DNA of 64,000 nucleotides from Pseudochelatococcus lubricantis. Its GTDB lineage: Bacteria > Pseudomonadota > Alphaproteobacteria > Rhizobiales > Beijerinckiaceae. Position numbers and translations under genes: made by a program. The notes under the pieces are model-generated. The model had not been told where the DNA came from. It searched no databases and worked only from the letters and a program-made list of their open reading frames with translations. The DNA lies in the NCBI RefSeq assembly GCF_042432495.1, contig NZ_JBHLXC010000003.1, positions 56,608 through 120,607 on the forward strand, read 5' to 3'. Below, in pieces: positions 34,025-41,411 of the stretch (position 1 is the first letter of the stretch; every line of letters starts with the position of its first letter).

Positions 34025-35196
34025 TTGCACCCCCCCGGCAGATCGAGAGGCAGGCGGGGTCTTTCTGCAGATTCAGGAGCCTCGGTTGCGCCTCGATCAG
34101 ATGCCGGTCGAGGCGATGCCGGGGCGTCGGATGCCCTCTTCTTAGCGGCTCTACCAAGGCTTCTGGCGGTGTCGCGGATGAGGTTTTCCACATCGCGCGC
34201 GCGCTCTTCAAAGTTAGACTCTTTGTTAGACTCTAAGTTAAGGGCGCGATTTCCTGAATGGGTTCCGGGTGTTAAGCCCGGTTTCGGTTCCTGATAGCAC
34301 GAGCCTCCGGTTCCCGATAGCACGATAGTCCGGGTTCCTGATAGCACGAGGCCATCCACAGGTTTTCCACAGGGCGCGACCGGCTCGAAGGCCAGCAGCA
34401 TCCGCCCGCCAACCTCAGCTTCGAGAAACAGCGAATAGCCCGGCAGAGGCTGGCGCCGGATGATGTCGCGCAGCTCGAAGGCGAAGCGCTTGAACGGCGA
34501 CAGGCTGCCGGATTTCTGGTGAAGGTGACGGAAATCGAACCGCCAGCCATCGCGCTGGCGGCCGCCGTGCTTGCGCACCAGGCGGTAGAGCCAGCGGTCG
34601 AGGCCGCCGGTGAGATCGAAATAGGTCCGGTCGATGGTCAGCACGAGCGCATCGTCGAGGACGGCTTGGTAGAACCAGTCCGGCACGATCATCTCGATGC
34701 CGTCGGGTCGGCCGTTGCGGTCGGTGCGCTCCTGCCATTCGTTGATCCACGAGAAACGATGACGGCGGCCTTCGGTCGGCTGGCGGATCGAGGTGGAAAT
34801 CGTGGTCGATTGCAGCCGGTCGAGCGCCGCCTTCAGCCGCTGGTAGTCGCGAAGCGACGTGCCGCGCCCGACATAGGTGAGAATCTCATAGGGCGTGGCG
34901 GCCATCAGCCGGGAGGTGCGAAGCCCGGCATCGCGGGCTTCGACGATCTGGCTCGCGGCCCAGATCAGGATGTCGGCGTCCCAGATCGTGGCCATGCCAT
35001 GATCGGGAACCGCCTCGACCCGGATGGTCACGCTGCCGGCAGCGAAGTCGATGGGCGCGATGCGCTTCGACTTGGCGAGGGAGAAGAAGGGATAGGCCAT
35101 GAGATCCTGCGCGTCTCGTGGCGCGAAGTCGCCGGGGAGCGCCCGGAACAGGTCGAGCTGCCCGCGCTCAGAAAGGGATCGGCGTCGCACCGTCAT
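34021..35196 (-). CDS. repA: Replication initiator protein RepA
   Basis: Replication initiator of the RPA type (391 aa), starting MTVRRRSLSERGQLDLFRALPGD; the core includes FFSLAKSKRIAPIDF, GRGTSLRDYQRLKAALDRLQSTTI and RFDFRHLHQKSGSLSPFKRFAFELRDI. From about residue 280 the protein becomes low in conserved features (LVLSGTRTIVLSGTGGSCYQEPKPG, LNLESNKESNFEE) because the DNA there carries iteron-like and AT-rich repeats. Its presence suggests autonomous replication after excision or transfer. Confidence 0.92.
   Translation of the reverse strand: MTVRRRSLSERGQLDLFRALPGDFAPRDAQDLMAYPFFSLAKSKRIAPIDFAAGSVTIRVEAVPDHGMATIWDADILIWAASQIVEARDAGLRTSRLMAATPYEILTYVGRGTSLRDYQRLKAALDRLQSTTISTSIRQPTEGRRHRFSWINEWQERTDRNGRPDGIEMIVPDWFYQAVLDDALVLTIDRTYFDLTGGLDRWLYRLVRKHGGRQRDGWRFDFRHLHQKSGSLSPFKRFAFELRDIIRRQPLPGYSLFLEAEVGGRMLLAFEPVAPCGKPVDGLVLSGTRTIVLSGTGGSCYQEPKPGLTPGTHSGNRALNLESNKESNFEERARDVENLIRDTARSLGRAAKKRASDAPASPRPASDRGATEAPESAERPRLPLDLPGGCK
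34213..34371. other. Candidate replication origin (iterons, DnaA boxes, AT-rich 12-mers) inside repA
   Basis: Inside repA: three 18-bp repeats GGTTCC(T/C)GATAGCACGA at 34286-34303, 34309-34326 and 34333-34350, spaced 23 and 24 bases; beside them CCATCCACA (34352-34360) and TTTTCCACA (34363-34371), close to the DnaA box TTATCCACA; on the other side two tandem AT-rich 12-mers GTTAGACTCT(TT/AA) at 34213-34236 with a third partial copy. Iterons, DnaA boxes and an unwinding element in this order make an oriV. Confidence 0.75.
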
Positions 35197-35214
35197 GAAG
35201 GGAACCGGCTGCGA

Positions 35215-35496
35215 TCAGCGGGCGTAACGACCGGCCTGCGGGCCGGACGGAAGCGACTGACGCTTGGCGGGCAGCACTGAGCCACGCGGATCGGAGGTGG
35301 AGGTCACCGCGCCGCGCTCGGTCCAGGCCTCGAGATCGTCGATGGCATAGACCACACGGCCGCCGAGCTTGCGATAGGCAGGCCCGGTTCCGTAGGTGCG
35401 GTGCTTTTCGAGGGTCCGGGCCGAGAGGCTGAGAAAGGTCGCGGCCTCCTTGGTCCGTAGAAAACGCGGCGGCAGGACGACGGGTTCATGTGGCAT
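35215..35496 (-). CDS. rdfS: AlpA/excisionase-like HTH protein (RdfS-like)
   Basis: Protein of 93 residues with a MerR-like winged HTH: RTKEAATFLSLSARTLEKHRTYGTGPAYRKLGGRVVYAIDDLEAWTE. This is the AlpA/Xis form; RdfS of ICEMlSymR7A, a recombination directionality factor, is the closest functional analogue I know. It lies 18 bases upstream of repA and directly downstream of the FseA-like gene pair, the known activator of rdfS in that ICE. The integrase it would steer is outside the window. Confidence 0.75.
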   Translation of the reverse strand: MPHEPVVLPPRFLRTKEAATFLSLSARTLEKHRTYGTGPAYRKLGGRVVYAIDDLEAWTERGAVTSTSDPRGSVLPAKRQSLPSGPQAGRYAR

Positions 35497-35523
35497 GATC
35501 GGGCCTCCGTGGGGTTGCAAGCG

Positions 35524-35542
35524 GCCGCTGCGGATCAGCGGC
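35524..35542. promoter_or_regulatory. Hairpin in the rdfS leader
   Basis: Perfect GCCGCTG / CAGCGGC stem with a CGGAT loop, 28 bases before the rdfS ATG and 94 bases after the FseA-like stop. It may end the fseA transcript or act in rdfS control. Confidence 0.45.
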
Positions 35543-35635
35543 GGGCAATGACCACGGTGGCGCAGGAAGAGCGGCGAGTTGCAGGGCGAAGTTGGGGGGT
35601 ATCGAAATCGCCCACCATCAGGGCAAAGGATCGCG

Positions 35636-36199
35636 TTATCGTGGGCGGCGATGACGAAGGAGTTTCCGATAACCGCCGGCGACCATGGAACGGGCGTCGC
35701 GCAGGAGTGCCTTGATGGCATGACGGGCCGAGGACGCCTGCCATTCGTCCCGCTCAAGCCGGCCGGTGTTCAGAAGAACCCGCGCGATCTCCTGCTGCGT
35801 GACGCCGGCCCGATGGCCATCGAAGGCCCGCAGCATCCGTCGGAGGCGTGCGCGTTGCTGGCGTGTCAGGCGCGTATCCGGCGGGATCGCGCGACCATGC
35901 AGGGCCGAAAGGAAGCGTTGAATGGCCTCGATCCGGTCGAAACCGGCGAGGCTGAGAGGGACGATGGCGACCGCGATCGCGTCCCCCTTGATGGCACCGT
36001 CGAAAATCTGGAGCTTCTGCCCGTTGCCGAGCGGAAAGTGAAACTCCGCACCTGCATTCTCGACCGCGTAGTCGATGCGCCAGTTCTGCGGAGTGACGTC
36101 AGCGCTGTCGCCAAGTTCCGAAGGGACCCCGGTCAGCACCACCACACTTGTGTCCTCCGCCGGGAGCCAAAAGACCGGCGCATCGGGTGGCGGGACCAA
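35636..36199 (-). CDS. fseA: DUF2285 protein: second half of FseA-like excision activator
   Basis: DUF2285 region (RLTRQQRARLRRMLRAFDGHRAGVTQQEIARVLLNTGRLERDEWQASSARHAIKALLRDA, in part) with an N-terminal sheet (VFWLPAEDTSVVVLTGVP). The only in-frame start is a TTG at 36199 without a ribosome site, in the middle of PVDPLVPPP; the open frame actually continues to 36211, where it meets the DUF6499 gene in the next frame. It is therefore probably made only by +1 frameshift as a 256-residue fusion. The analogue is Msi172/Msi171 (FseA) of ICEMlSymR7A. Confidence 0.75.
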   Translation of the reverse strand: MVPPPDAPVFWLPAEDTSVVVLTGVPSELGDSADVTPQNWRIDYAVENAGAEFHFPLGNGQKLQIFDGAIKGDAIAVAIVPLSLAGFDRIEAIQRFLSALHGRAIPPDTRLTRQQRARLRRMLRAFDGHRAGVTQQEIARVLLNTGRLERDEWQASSARHAIKALLRDARSMVAGGYRKLLRHRRPR

Positions 36200-36407
36200 C
36201 GGATCGACAGGGAAATCGCAACCCCCATCGCTGCCGGATCCGTTCGGTCAGCGGTTGGGGGTCTCCATGGTCGGCAATTGAGGCTTCAAAATCTGCGTCA
36301 TAATCGTCATTGCGGCGCAGCCATTCCCAGGCCAGATCGGATGCCGTCAGTTCATCCAGATGGTCGTAGTGCGCCGACGAACGCCAAGTCGATGCGTCAG
36401 GGGTCAT
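36099..36407 (-). CDS. fseA: DUF6499 protein: first half of FseA-like excision activator
   Basis: Protein of 102 residues starting MTPDASTWRSSAHYDHLDEL with the DUF6499 pattern SDLAWEWLRRNDDYDADFEA. After GLRFP the zero frame continues for 37 residues of non-conserved sequence, while the +1 frame continues smoothly as PVDPLVPPPDAPVFWLP. The conserved part ends exactly at the TTTC slip site. It is likely the unfused, inactive product of the system. Confidence 0.75.
   Translation of the reverse strand: MTPDASTWRSSAHYDHLDELTASDLAWEWLRRNDDYDADFEASIADHGDPQPLTERIRQRWGLRFPCRSVGPATRCAGLLAPGGGHKCGGADRGPFGTWRQR
36212..36218 (-). other. Putative +1 programmed ribosomal frameshift site (TTT-C)
   Basis: Minus-strand codons are CGA TTT CCC TGT (36218 to 36207). 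Slippage of tRNA-Phe from TTT to TTC skips one base and gives RF-P-V-D-P-L in the DUF2285 frame. The same slip (UUU to UUC) was shown experimentally for FseA of the Mesorhizobium symbiosis island. Confidence 0.75.
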
Positions 36408-36495
36408 CGCGGCCTCCCGGGTCTACTCAAACGAATTGAGAAGGGTCAGGATTCCCGCACGCGTTGAATTGAGGAAGTCAGGCGATGGTCAACAG

Positions 36496-36516
36496 GTGAT
36501 GCGCGGCACGCATCAC
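36496..36516. terminator. Hairpin downstream of the QseM-like gene
   Basis: Perfect 8-bp stem GTGATGCG / CGCATCAC with loop CGGCA, 3 bases past the DUF2285 stop. No U tract; likely a transcript end or mRNA stabiliser between this gene and fseA. Confidence 0.5.
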
Positions 36517-36519
36517 GCG

Positions 36520-36798
36520 TCAGGAATTGCGCTGGCTTTCGCGGACCAGCTCGCGGTAGCCGTGTTCGGTCATCCAGTGCGCGCGGGCGAGGTGAGCGTC
36601 ATGGATGGACCGGCAATGCTCGGGGTCATGTTCGGGATCGAGGCCAAAGAGAACCTGCACAGCTTCGCGCCAATCGGCGCCATCACGCTCGGCATCGAGC
36701 AGGCGCATGTAGAGTTTCATATGCTCGCGATCATAGGACGTCAGCGTCTGGCTGGACGGTGGCTTGTCGAGGAAAGTCTGTGTCGGGCGTCCCATCAT
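36520..36798 (-). CDS. Small DUF2285 protein, QseM-like antiactivator candidate
   Basis: Protein of 92 residues (SSQTLTSYDREHMKLYMRLLDAERDGADWREAVQVLFGLDP, HLARAHWMTEHGYRELV). Stand-alone DUF2285 proteins of this size include QseM, which binds TraR and FseA to keep a symbiosis ICE silent. ATG 36798 or 36795 begins after a weak GTGAG; the upstream frame to 36852 has no better start. Antiactivation here is inferred only from family and from the FseA-like gene next to it. Confidence 0.7.
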   Translation of the reverse strand: MMGRPTQTFLDKPPSSQTLTSYDREHMKLYMRLLDAERDGADWREAVQVLFGLDPEHDPEHCRSIHDAHLARAHWMTEHGYRELVRESQRNS

Positions 36799-36891
36799 TC
36801 GCTCACGTTTGGGTAACGTATTTGTTAACCATCTTCGGCGGAAGACAGCCATTCCTTTTGACGAGAACCTGACATCACGCTGGCCGCTGTT

Positions 36892-37143
36892 TCACCGTTT
36901 GTCGGTGTTGACCGTATCGTGTTGCAGCAACACGCCCTCGCCCTTATCCGTCGACAAGAAAACGATCCCGGCCGCTTCGAGAGCGCGGCGCACCTGGTCG
37001 CGGGTGGACTCGAACACCTCGAGCCCGCTTTGGGATTCGAGGCGTTTGAGTGCGGTCAATGCGACCTGGGCCTTGTCGGCGAGCGTCTCCTGTGTCCATC
37101 CCAGTAACGCGCGCGCAGCCCGAGATTGGCGAGCGGTGATCAT
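36892..37143 (-). CDS. XRE family small HTH regulator
   Basis: Protein of 83 residues with an XRE helix-turn-helix at 1-60 (QSRAARALLGWTQETLADKAQVALTALKRLESQ). A GGAGG ribosome site stands 9 bases before ATG 37143, and a palindrome overlapping its promoter region (37186-37202) suggests autoregulation. It precedes the QseM-like gene on the same strand and could be its controller, as QseC is for qseM, although in that ICE the two genes are arranged differently. Confidence 0.85.
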   Translation of the reverse strand: MITARQSRAARALLGWTQETLADKAQVALTALKRLESQSGLEVFESTRDQVRRALEAAGIVFLSTDKGEGVLLQHDTVNTDKR

Positions 37144-37185
37144 ACATGATCACCTCCCACCGGGATACGCACGCACTCCAGAACT

Positions 37186-37202
37186 ACGACTATAATAGTC
37201 GT
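37186..37202. promoter_or_regulatory. Palindromic operator at the XRE promoter
   Basis: Perfect dyad ACGACTAT-A-ATAGTCGT, 8-bp arms. On the minus strand it contains TATTAT, a fair -10 box about 45 bases before the XRE gene. Likely the XRE protein's own operator. Confidence 0.65.
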
Positions 37203-37340
37203 TCTTGCTGTGAGCACCAGCCGAAATTCAGGTGCAATTATCAAGGATAGAGAGGCGACGCTCCCGTCCATGCCCGTCTGATTCGGTCGCTGGACCTTGC
37301 CAGACGCGGCAGGCGCGATCCGGTGAAGCAGGGGAGAAGT

Positions 37341-37360
37341 CCGGCGGCTTGCGCCGCCGG
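37341..37360. terminator. Hairpin downstream of ssb
   Basis: Perfect 8-bp stem CCGGCGGC / GCCGCCGG with loop TTGC, 15 bases beyond the ssb stop. Confidence 0.55.
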
Positions 37361-37375
37361 GCCTCGGGTTCCCGA

Positions 37376-37777
37376 TCAGAACGGAATGTCATCGTCGTCG
37401 ATGAACTTGCCGTCGTCGTTCTGGGTCTGCTTCGCCCGGCTCAGGAAATCGACCGTCTCGGCGATGATCTCGCAGCCGTAGCGATCGACCCCGGCGGCAT
37501 CGGTCCATTTCGTGTAGTGGATGCGGCCGCGAACCAGAACCTTCATGCCCTTGTCGCAATGCTGCTGGACCGTCTTGCCGAGGCCGTTGAAGCAGGTGAT
37601 GCGGTGCCATTCGGTGTCCTGGACCCGATAGCCGTTCTCGTCGCGCAGGACGCGGCCTTCCGAATAGCGGGGGCGCGAGGTGGCCAGGGTGAAGTGGGTG
37701 ATGCCGGTGCCGCCCTGGGTGGTGCGGGTTTCGGGGGCCTGACCGATGTTGCCGGCGAGGATGACGATGTTCTGCAT
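37376..37777 (-). CDS. ssb: Single-stranded DNA-binding protein
   Basis: OB-fold SSB (133 aa): MQNIVILAGNIGQAPETRTTQGG, WHRITCFNGLGKTVQQHCDKGMKVLVRGRIHY (in part) and the acidic tail DDDDIPF that recruits replication proteins. Element-borne SSBs coat the entering strand and damp the SOS response. ATG 37777 is preceded by ACGGAGACC and by a stack of GC hairpins. Confidence 0.95.
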   Translation of the reverse strand: MQNIVILAGNIGQAPETRTTQGGTGITHFTLATSRPRYSEGRVLRDENGYRVQDTEWHRITCFNGLGKTVQQHCDKGMKVLVRGRIHYTKWTDAAGVDRYGCEIIAETVDFLSRAKQTQNDDGKFIDDDDIPF

Positions 37778-38480
37778 TGTAGGTCTCCGTTGCTCCTCGG
37801 AGGGACCGTCCCTCCGACGAGACCCGGCCAAGGCCGTCGGAAGACTCCCGCAACTGCCGCCCTTGCGGCAGCTTGCCCCTAAGGCCCCAGGTGGGGCGGG
37901 CAGCCGCGTTTGCGCGGCAACACGGCTGGGAGCCGCGGGGGTTGCTGGTGGAAGCCGAACGGACTTAGGGGATCAGTCAGGCGGAGGGATGGTGCTTTCG
38001 AAAGCAGATCGGGGACGCACAGCAGAACCATCGTCCTTGCTGGCGACAGCGACCAGGCAGGCCCCCATGCGAACCGAGACCACCGGCATGGCACTCCTTC
38101 AACCGTCTTTGCCGGTCACCGTCGTGTCCGCCGCCGGAAGGCCATGTCATCCGCGATGTGATCGGACAGGCTATCGGGTTCTCAGGTCCGGTATGGCGCC
38201 GCCCTGCTTCATCGGCCAAAGGCTCGGTCCCTCAGCATCGTGAAGGGACAAGGAAGGTGTTCGCGAAGGCCCCACGAAACGACGTGGACCGATGCAGCGG
38301 GGCATCGACCGCACGGGACCACGGTTCGCACCGCAGACCATTTCAAGCGCCGCGAGAAGCAGACCGGGTGCGATGGTGACATGCTGCGACGAACTGCTTT
38401 TCCGTCTTGGGCGAAACGACCGGGGCTCGGCGGCGCAAGCTGCCGGCCTTCCTCAGAAGTGGCTGATCGCGTCTGCCGTT
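37778..38480. other. Gene-free region with stacked hairpins upstream of ssb
   Basis: About 700 bases without a convincing gene. Near ssb there are several GC hairpins: CGGAGGGAC / GTCCCTCCG (37798-37816), CTGCCGC / GCGGCAG (37854-37871) and GCCGCG / CGCGGC (37913-37928). A 14-bp perfect palindrome TGCTTTCGAAAGCA lies at 37993-38006. From about 38040 to 38480 nothing further was recognised. The region should carry the ssb promoter. Confidence 0.55.
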
Positions 38481-38897
38481 TCAGCGCGAGAACACCGACT
38501 CGCCGAGGGCGTTCAGATTGACGATGGCCGAGATGCCGATGACGAGACCGCCCATGCCGCCGAACAGGTTGAGAACCAGCCCCGAGTCGATGGCGTTCTT
38601 GGTGATGCCATAGACAAGGGCATAGCCGGCGATGACGGCGGGCACGGCGAAGAGAGCGAGCGCAATGAGCCGCAGGGCCGGGTTCTTCGCGAAGCCAAGA
38701 GTCACGATCACAAGCGCGATCGAGAGCACGGCGGCGCCGATGGCCATGAGGCCGGACATCACGACCCCGGCGCCCGCGCCCCAGGCATATTGCGCTGCCG
38801 TGATGGCTGCCATGACGGGCAAGGCATAGATCGCGAGATTCCAGGCGATCACGCAGGCCGCGATGGTGAGCGAGATGGCGAGCAGGATCAGCGTCAT
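38481..38897 (-). CDS. Hypothetical membrane protein, 138 aa
   Basis: Four hydrophobic segments in 138 residues (LILLAISLTIAACVIAWNLAIY, AGAGVVMSGLMAIGAAVLSIALVIVTL, LIALALFAVPAVIAGYALVYG, LVLNLFGGMGGLVIGISAIV). GGAGG stands 5 bases before ATG 38897. No family recognised; such small membrane proteins are frequent in plasmid and ICE accessory regions. Confidence 0.75.
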   Translation of the reverse strand: MTLILLAISLTIAACVIAWNLAIYALPVMAAITAAQYAWGAGAGVVMSGLMAIGAAVLSIALVIVTLGFAKNPALRLIALALFAVPAVIAGYALVYGITKNAIDSGLVLNLFGGMGGLVIGISAIVNLNALGESVFSR

Positions 38898-39028
38898 GGA
38901 AACCTCCAGAGAACGGTTGGGGATCACGACAGGCTGCCGGGAGATGCGCTCCGCCTGCGACTATGCTGCTTCGCCGGTTCTGCAAGGATGTTCCATCAAA
39001 GGCGCGGCCTTGCATCTTGTCAAGTATC

Positions 39029-39045
39029 GGCGGCCGAAAGCCGCC
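39029..39045. terminator. Hairpin downstream of the DUF2493 gene
   Basis: Stem GGCGGC / GCCGCC with loop CGAAA, 12 bases past the DUF2493 stop on the minus strand, followed by GATACTTG. Confidence 0.5.
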
Positions 39046-39057
39046 AGGCGGCGGCGC

Positions 39058-39993
39058 TTACGCGCCGCCGTCGAACTTCATGACCGGGATGCCGAGCTTG
39101 CGGGCCTTGTCGGCGAGATTCTCCTGAATCCCGGTGCCGGGGAAGACGAGGACGCCGACCGGCAGCACGTCCAGCATGGCATCGTTTCGCTTGAACGGCG
39201 CCGCCTTGGCGTGCTTGGTCCAGTCGGGCCGGAAGGCGACCTGGGGCACCTTGCGGTGATCTGCCCAACGGGAAGCGATCAGTTCGGCTCCCTTGGGCGA
39301 CCCGCCGTGCAGCAACACCATGTCGGGGTGCTTGGCATGGACCTGATCGAGCTTCGCCCAGATCAGGCGGTGATCGTTGAAGTCGGCGCCGCCGGTCAGG
39401 GCCACCTTCGGGCCGGGGGGCAGCATCACCTCGGTCTCGGCCCGGCGCTTCGCGGCGAGGAAATCGCGGCTGTCAATCATCGCGGCGGTCAGGTTACGAT
39501 GGTTGACCATCGAACCGCTGCGCGGCCGCCAGGCGCTGCCCGTGTGGTGCTCGAAGGCCTCGGCGGCGAGGTCGCGGAAGAGTTCCATGCTGGCGCGCCG
39601 TTCGATCAGGGTCTGCCCTTCTGCCGTGAGGCGTTCGAGTTCGACCGATTTCACCTCGCTGCCGTCCTGTTCCCGCTGCATCCGGCGCTGCGCCTGCTCG
39701 TTGTCGTCGAGATCGCGTTCGACCCGGCTGGTGGCGCGGTGGAAGAGATTGACGGCGCCCCAGAGCAGTTCTTCGAGATCGGGTTCGAGACGGGTGTCAC
39801 TGAGCGTCGCCACAAGGGCGTCGAAGATGTCTGTGACGGCTACAGCGACGGTATTGCCCTCGGGGAGCCGTCGCGGATCAGGTTCGTCCTGGAACGGGCG
39901 CCAGCCGTAGAGCTGGAGTTCGGTGAGGGCGTGATCGGTCTGGGAGGAGGTGTGGACCGGCTCGGCCCCTGCATATTCGGGATCAATCGTCAT
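39058..39993 (-). CDS. DUF2493 (SLOG-like) domain protein
   Basis: Protein of 311 residues. The C-terminal 120 residues carry a Rossmann-type nucleotide-binding domain (KVALTGGADFNDHRLIWAKLDQVHAKHPDMVLLHGGSPKGAELIASRWA, in part) of the DUF2493/SLOG group; the N-terminal part is helical and charged. SLOG domains sense or make nucleotide ligands in some defence systems. Common on alphaproteobacterial plasmids; role unknown. Its leader follows a large nested hairpin (40101-40219). Confidence 0.85.
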   Translation of the reverse strand: MTIDPEYAGAEPVHTSSQTDHALTELQLYGWRPFQDEPDPRRLPEGNTVAVAVTDIFDALVATLSDTRLEPDLEELLWGAVNLFHRATSRVERDLDDNEQAQRRMQREQDGSEVKSVELERLTAEGQTLIERRASMELFRDLAAEAFEHHTGSAWRPRSGSMVNHRNLTAAMIDSRDFLAAKRRAETEVMLPPGPKVALTGGADFNDHRLIWAKLDQVHAKHPDMVLLHGGSPKGAELIASRWADHRKVPQVAFRPDWTKHAKAAPFKRNDAMLDVLPVGVLVFPGTGIQENLADKARKLGIPVMKFDGGA

Positions 39994-40100
39994 CGGGAGC
40001 GTCCTTTGTCTGGAGACCGCGCCCATCGCGGCCTTCGCAGGCGTCGAAGCGCACGGGCGAGGCGGGTTGGCAGCCCTCGCCCGCTCCGCGAGGGCCTCGA

Positions 40101-40219
40101 TGGCCGGGGTGGGCTATTTTGACTTTCGCGATGCAAAGGCGGGGCCAGAGACGGGGTCCCCACGCGACCTGTCGCGTGGGGTGGCTCCCCGCCGGCGGAA
40201 AATAGTCCACCCCCGGCCA
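40101..40219. other. Three-tier nested inverted repeat (candidate structured RNA or ssDNA element)
   Basis: Outer arms TGGCCGGGGTGGGCTATTTT (40101-40120) and AAAATAGTCCACCCCCGGCCA (40199-40219) pair almost fully; middle arms GGCGGGGCCA (40138-40147) and TGGCTCCCCGCC (40182-40193) pair with one bulge region; the inner stem CCCCACGCGAC / GTCGCGTGGGG (40158-40168, 40171-40181) is perfect. It lies in the 374-base gap between DUF2493 and the Toprim gene, in which no ORF is convincing. Confidence 0.7.
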
Positions 40220-40367
40220 TTGCCAGCCCGGCCCGTTTGTGCGCCGATCGCCCTCTCCGAAGGCCGTGGGTGCGGGACTCTCCGACGAAGGATGCGGCTG
40301 CCGATGGCGAGTGGTTGAGCCCGGCAGGGGATGAAGCAGGACCACGCCACCGGGACCGATCATGCGC

Positions 40368-41411
40368 TTACCCCGCCATGAAACGGCGGACGTCTTCGGG
40401 ATGAAGCTGATCCTTCAGGGCCGCCCGAAGGGCATCGGCACCTTGGCGTCGCAGATCATCGTTGAAATCGCCCCTGAGCGGCGTGAGCGATATCGCCTCG
40501 ATCCCGAGGCTCGCTGCTCGGGCGACCAGGCGGTCTCTTGCGCCTTCCCCGGCCGGGTCGCGATCGCGCAAGACATAGAGTCGGCGCAGGGTCGGCGGGA
40601 ACAGGATGGCGGCGAGGTGAGCGGCGGAAAGCGCCGCCAGCATCGGCATCTTGGGCAGAACCTGACGGGGCGACAGCACGGTCTCGATGCCCTCGCCAGC
40701 CGCGAGCACCACACCGGCATTGCCGAAGCGGACGGCGTGCCCAAGAAGGTCGCCCATCGCCCGCCGCGGTGTCTCGACAGGCGCCTTGCCGGAACCGTCC
40801 GGGGCGAGCCATGTGCGATGCGCGCCGGTCTGGTGGCCGGTGAGATCGGTGACGGCGGCGACCATCGCCGGCCTAATCTCGGTGGGCGCATGCTCGTTGG
40901 GCCTGTAATAGCACCGGGGATGGTAGCGCAGCGCGGTGGTGCCTTCGAGCGTGGTGATCGCTCGCCGGTTGAGGTAGATCGCAGCAAGGGTGCCGTGGAT
41001 CGGCTGCGCCATGGCGAAGAGCCGCCGCGACGCTTCAGGCGAACCGGGTGCCGCGCCGGATGTGCTGTCGGTCGGCGCTCTCGTCTTTGCCGGTTCGGGA
41101 TGCGGGAGGGCGAGGAAGCGGCGCGCTTCCTCAGCCACGTCCTTGAAATCGGCGAGGCCGAGCGCCTCGCGGATGACGTCGAGAAGGTCGCCATGCTCTC
41201 CCGTCGCCATGTCACTCCACTTGCCCGCCGCGCCCTTGCCGGATTCCGGGCCGGTCAGTCGCACGAACATGGAGCGTCCTGGGGTGTTCTGCACGTCACC
41301 GACCAGCCAGTATCGCCCAGTGCGTTGGCCGGACGAGAGATAGTGGCGGCAAACCGCCTCGGCCTCGCGGCCAAGGCGGATCGCCAGTTCGGATGCGTCG
41401 TGGCACAGCAT
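40368..41411 (-). CDS. Toprim domain primase-like protein
   Basis: Protein of 347 residues. N-terminal part resembles the DUF7146/zinc-finger-less primase region (LSSGQRTGRYWLVGDVQNTPGRSMFVRL); Toprim motifs VVLAAGEGIETVLSP and LYVLRDRDPAGEGA are intact. Plasmid and ICE proteins of this type prime DNA on the transferred strand. ATG 41411 overlaps the helicase stop as ATGA, so the two are made together; the long frame to 41519 lies inside that gene. Confidence 0.88.
   Translation of the reverse strand: MLCHDASELAIRLGREAEAVCRHYLSSGQRTGRYWLVGDVQNTPGRSMFVRLTGPESGKGAAGKWSDMATGEHGDLLDVIREALGLADFKDVAEEARRFLALPHPEPAKTRAPTDSTSGAAPGSPEASRRLFAMAQPIHGTLAAIYLNRRAITTLEGTTALRYHPRCYYRPNEHAPTEIRPAMVAAVTDLTGHQTGAHRTWLAPDGSGKAPVETPRRAMGDLLGHAVRFGNAGVVLAAGEGIETVLSPRQVLPKMPMLAALSAAHLAAILFPPTLRRLYVLRDRDPAGEGARDRLVARAASLGIEAISLTPLRGDFNDDLRRQGADALRAALKDQLHPEDVRRFMAG

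Noticed and set aside
36811..36830. GGGTAAC...GTTAACC imperfect inverted repeat upstream of the QseM-like gene
   Set aside because: The arms differ by an inserted base and no second copy was found, so operator status could not be supported.
37910..38480. Several 60-165-codon ORFs upstream of ssb
   Set aside because: They overlap each other in different frames and strands, cross the hairpins and show no domain; treated as non-coding.
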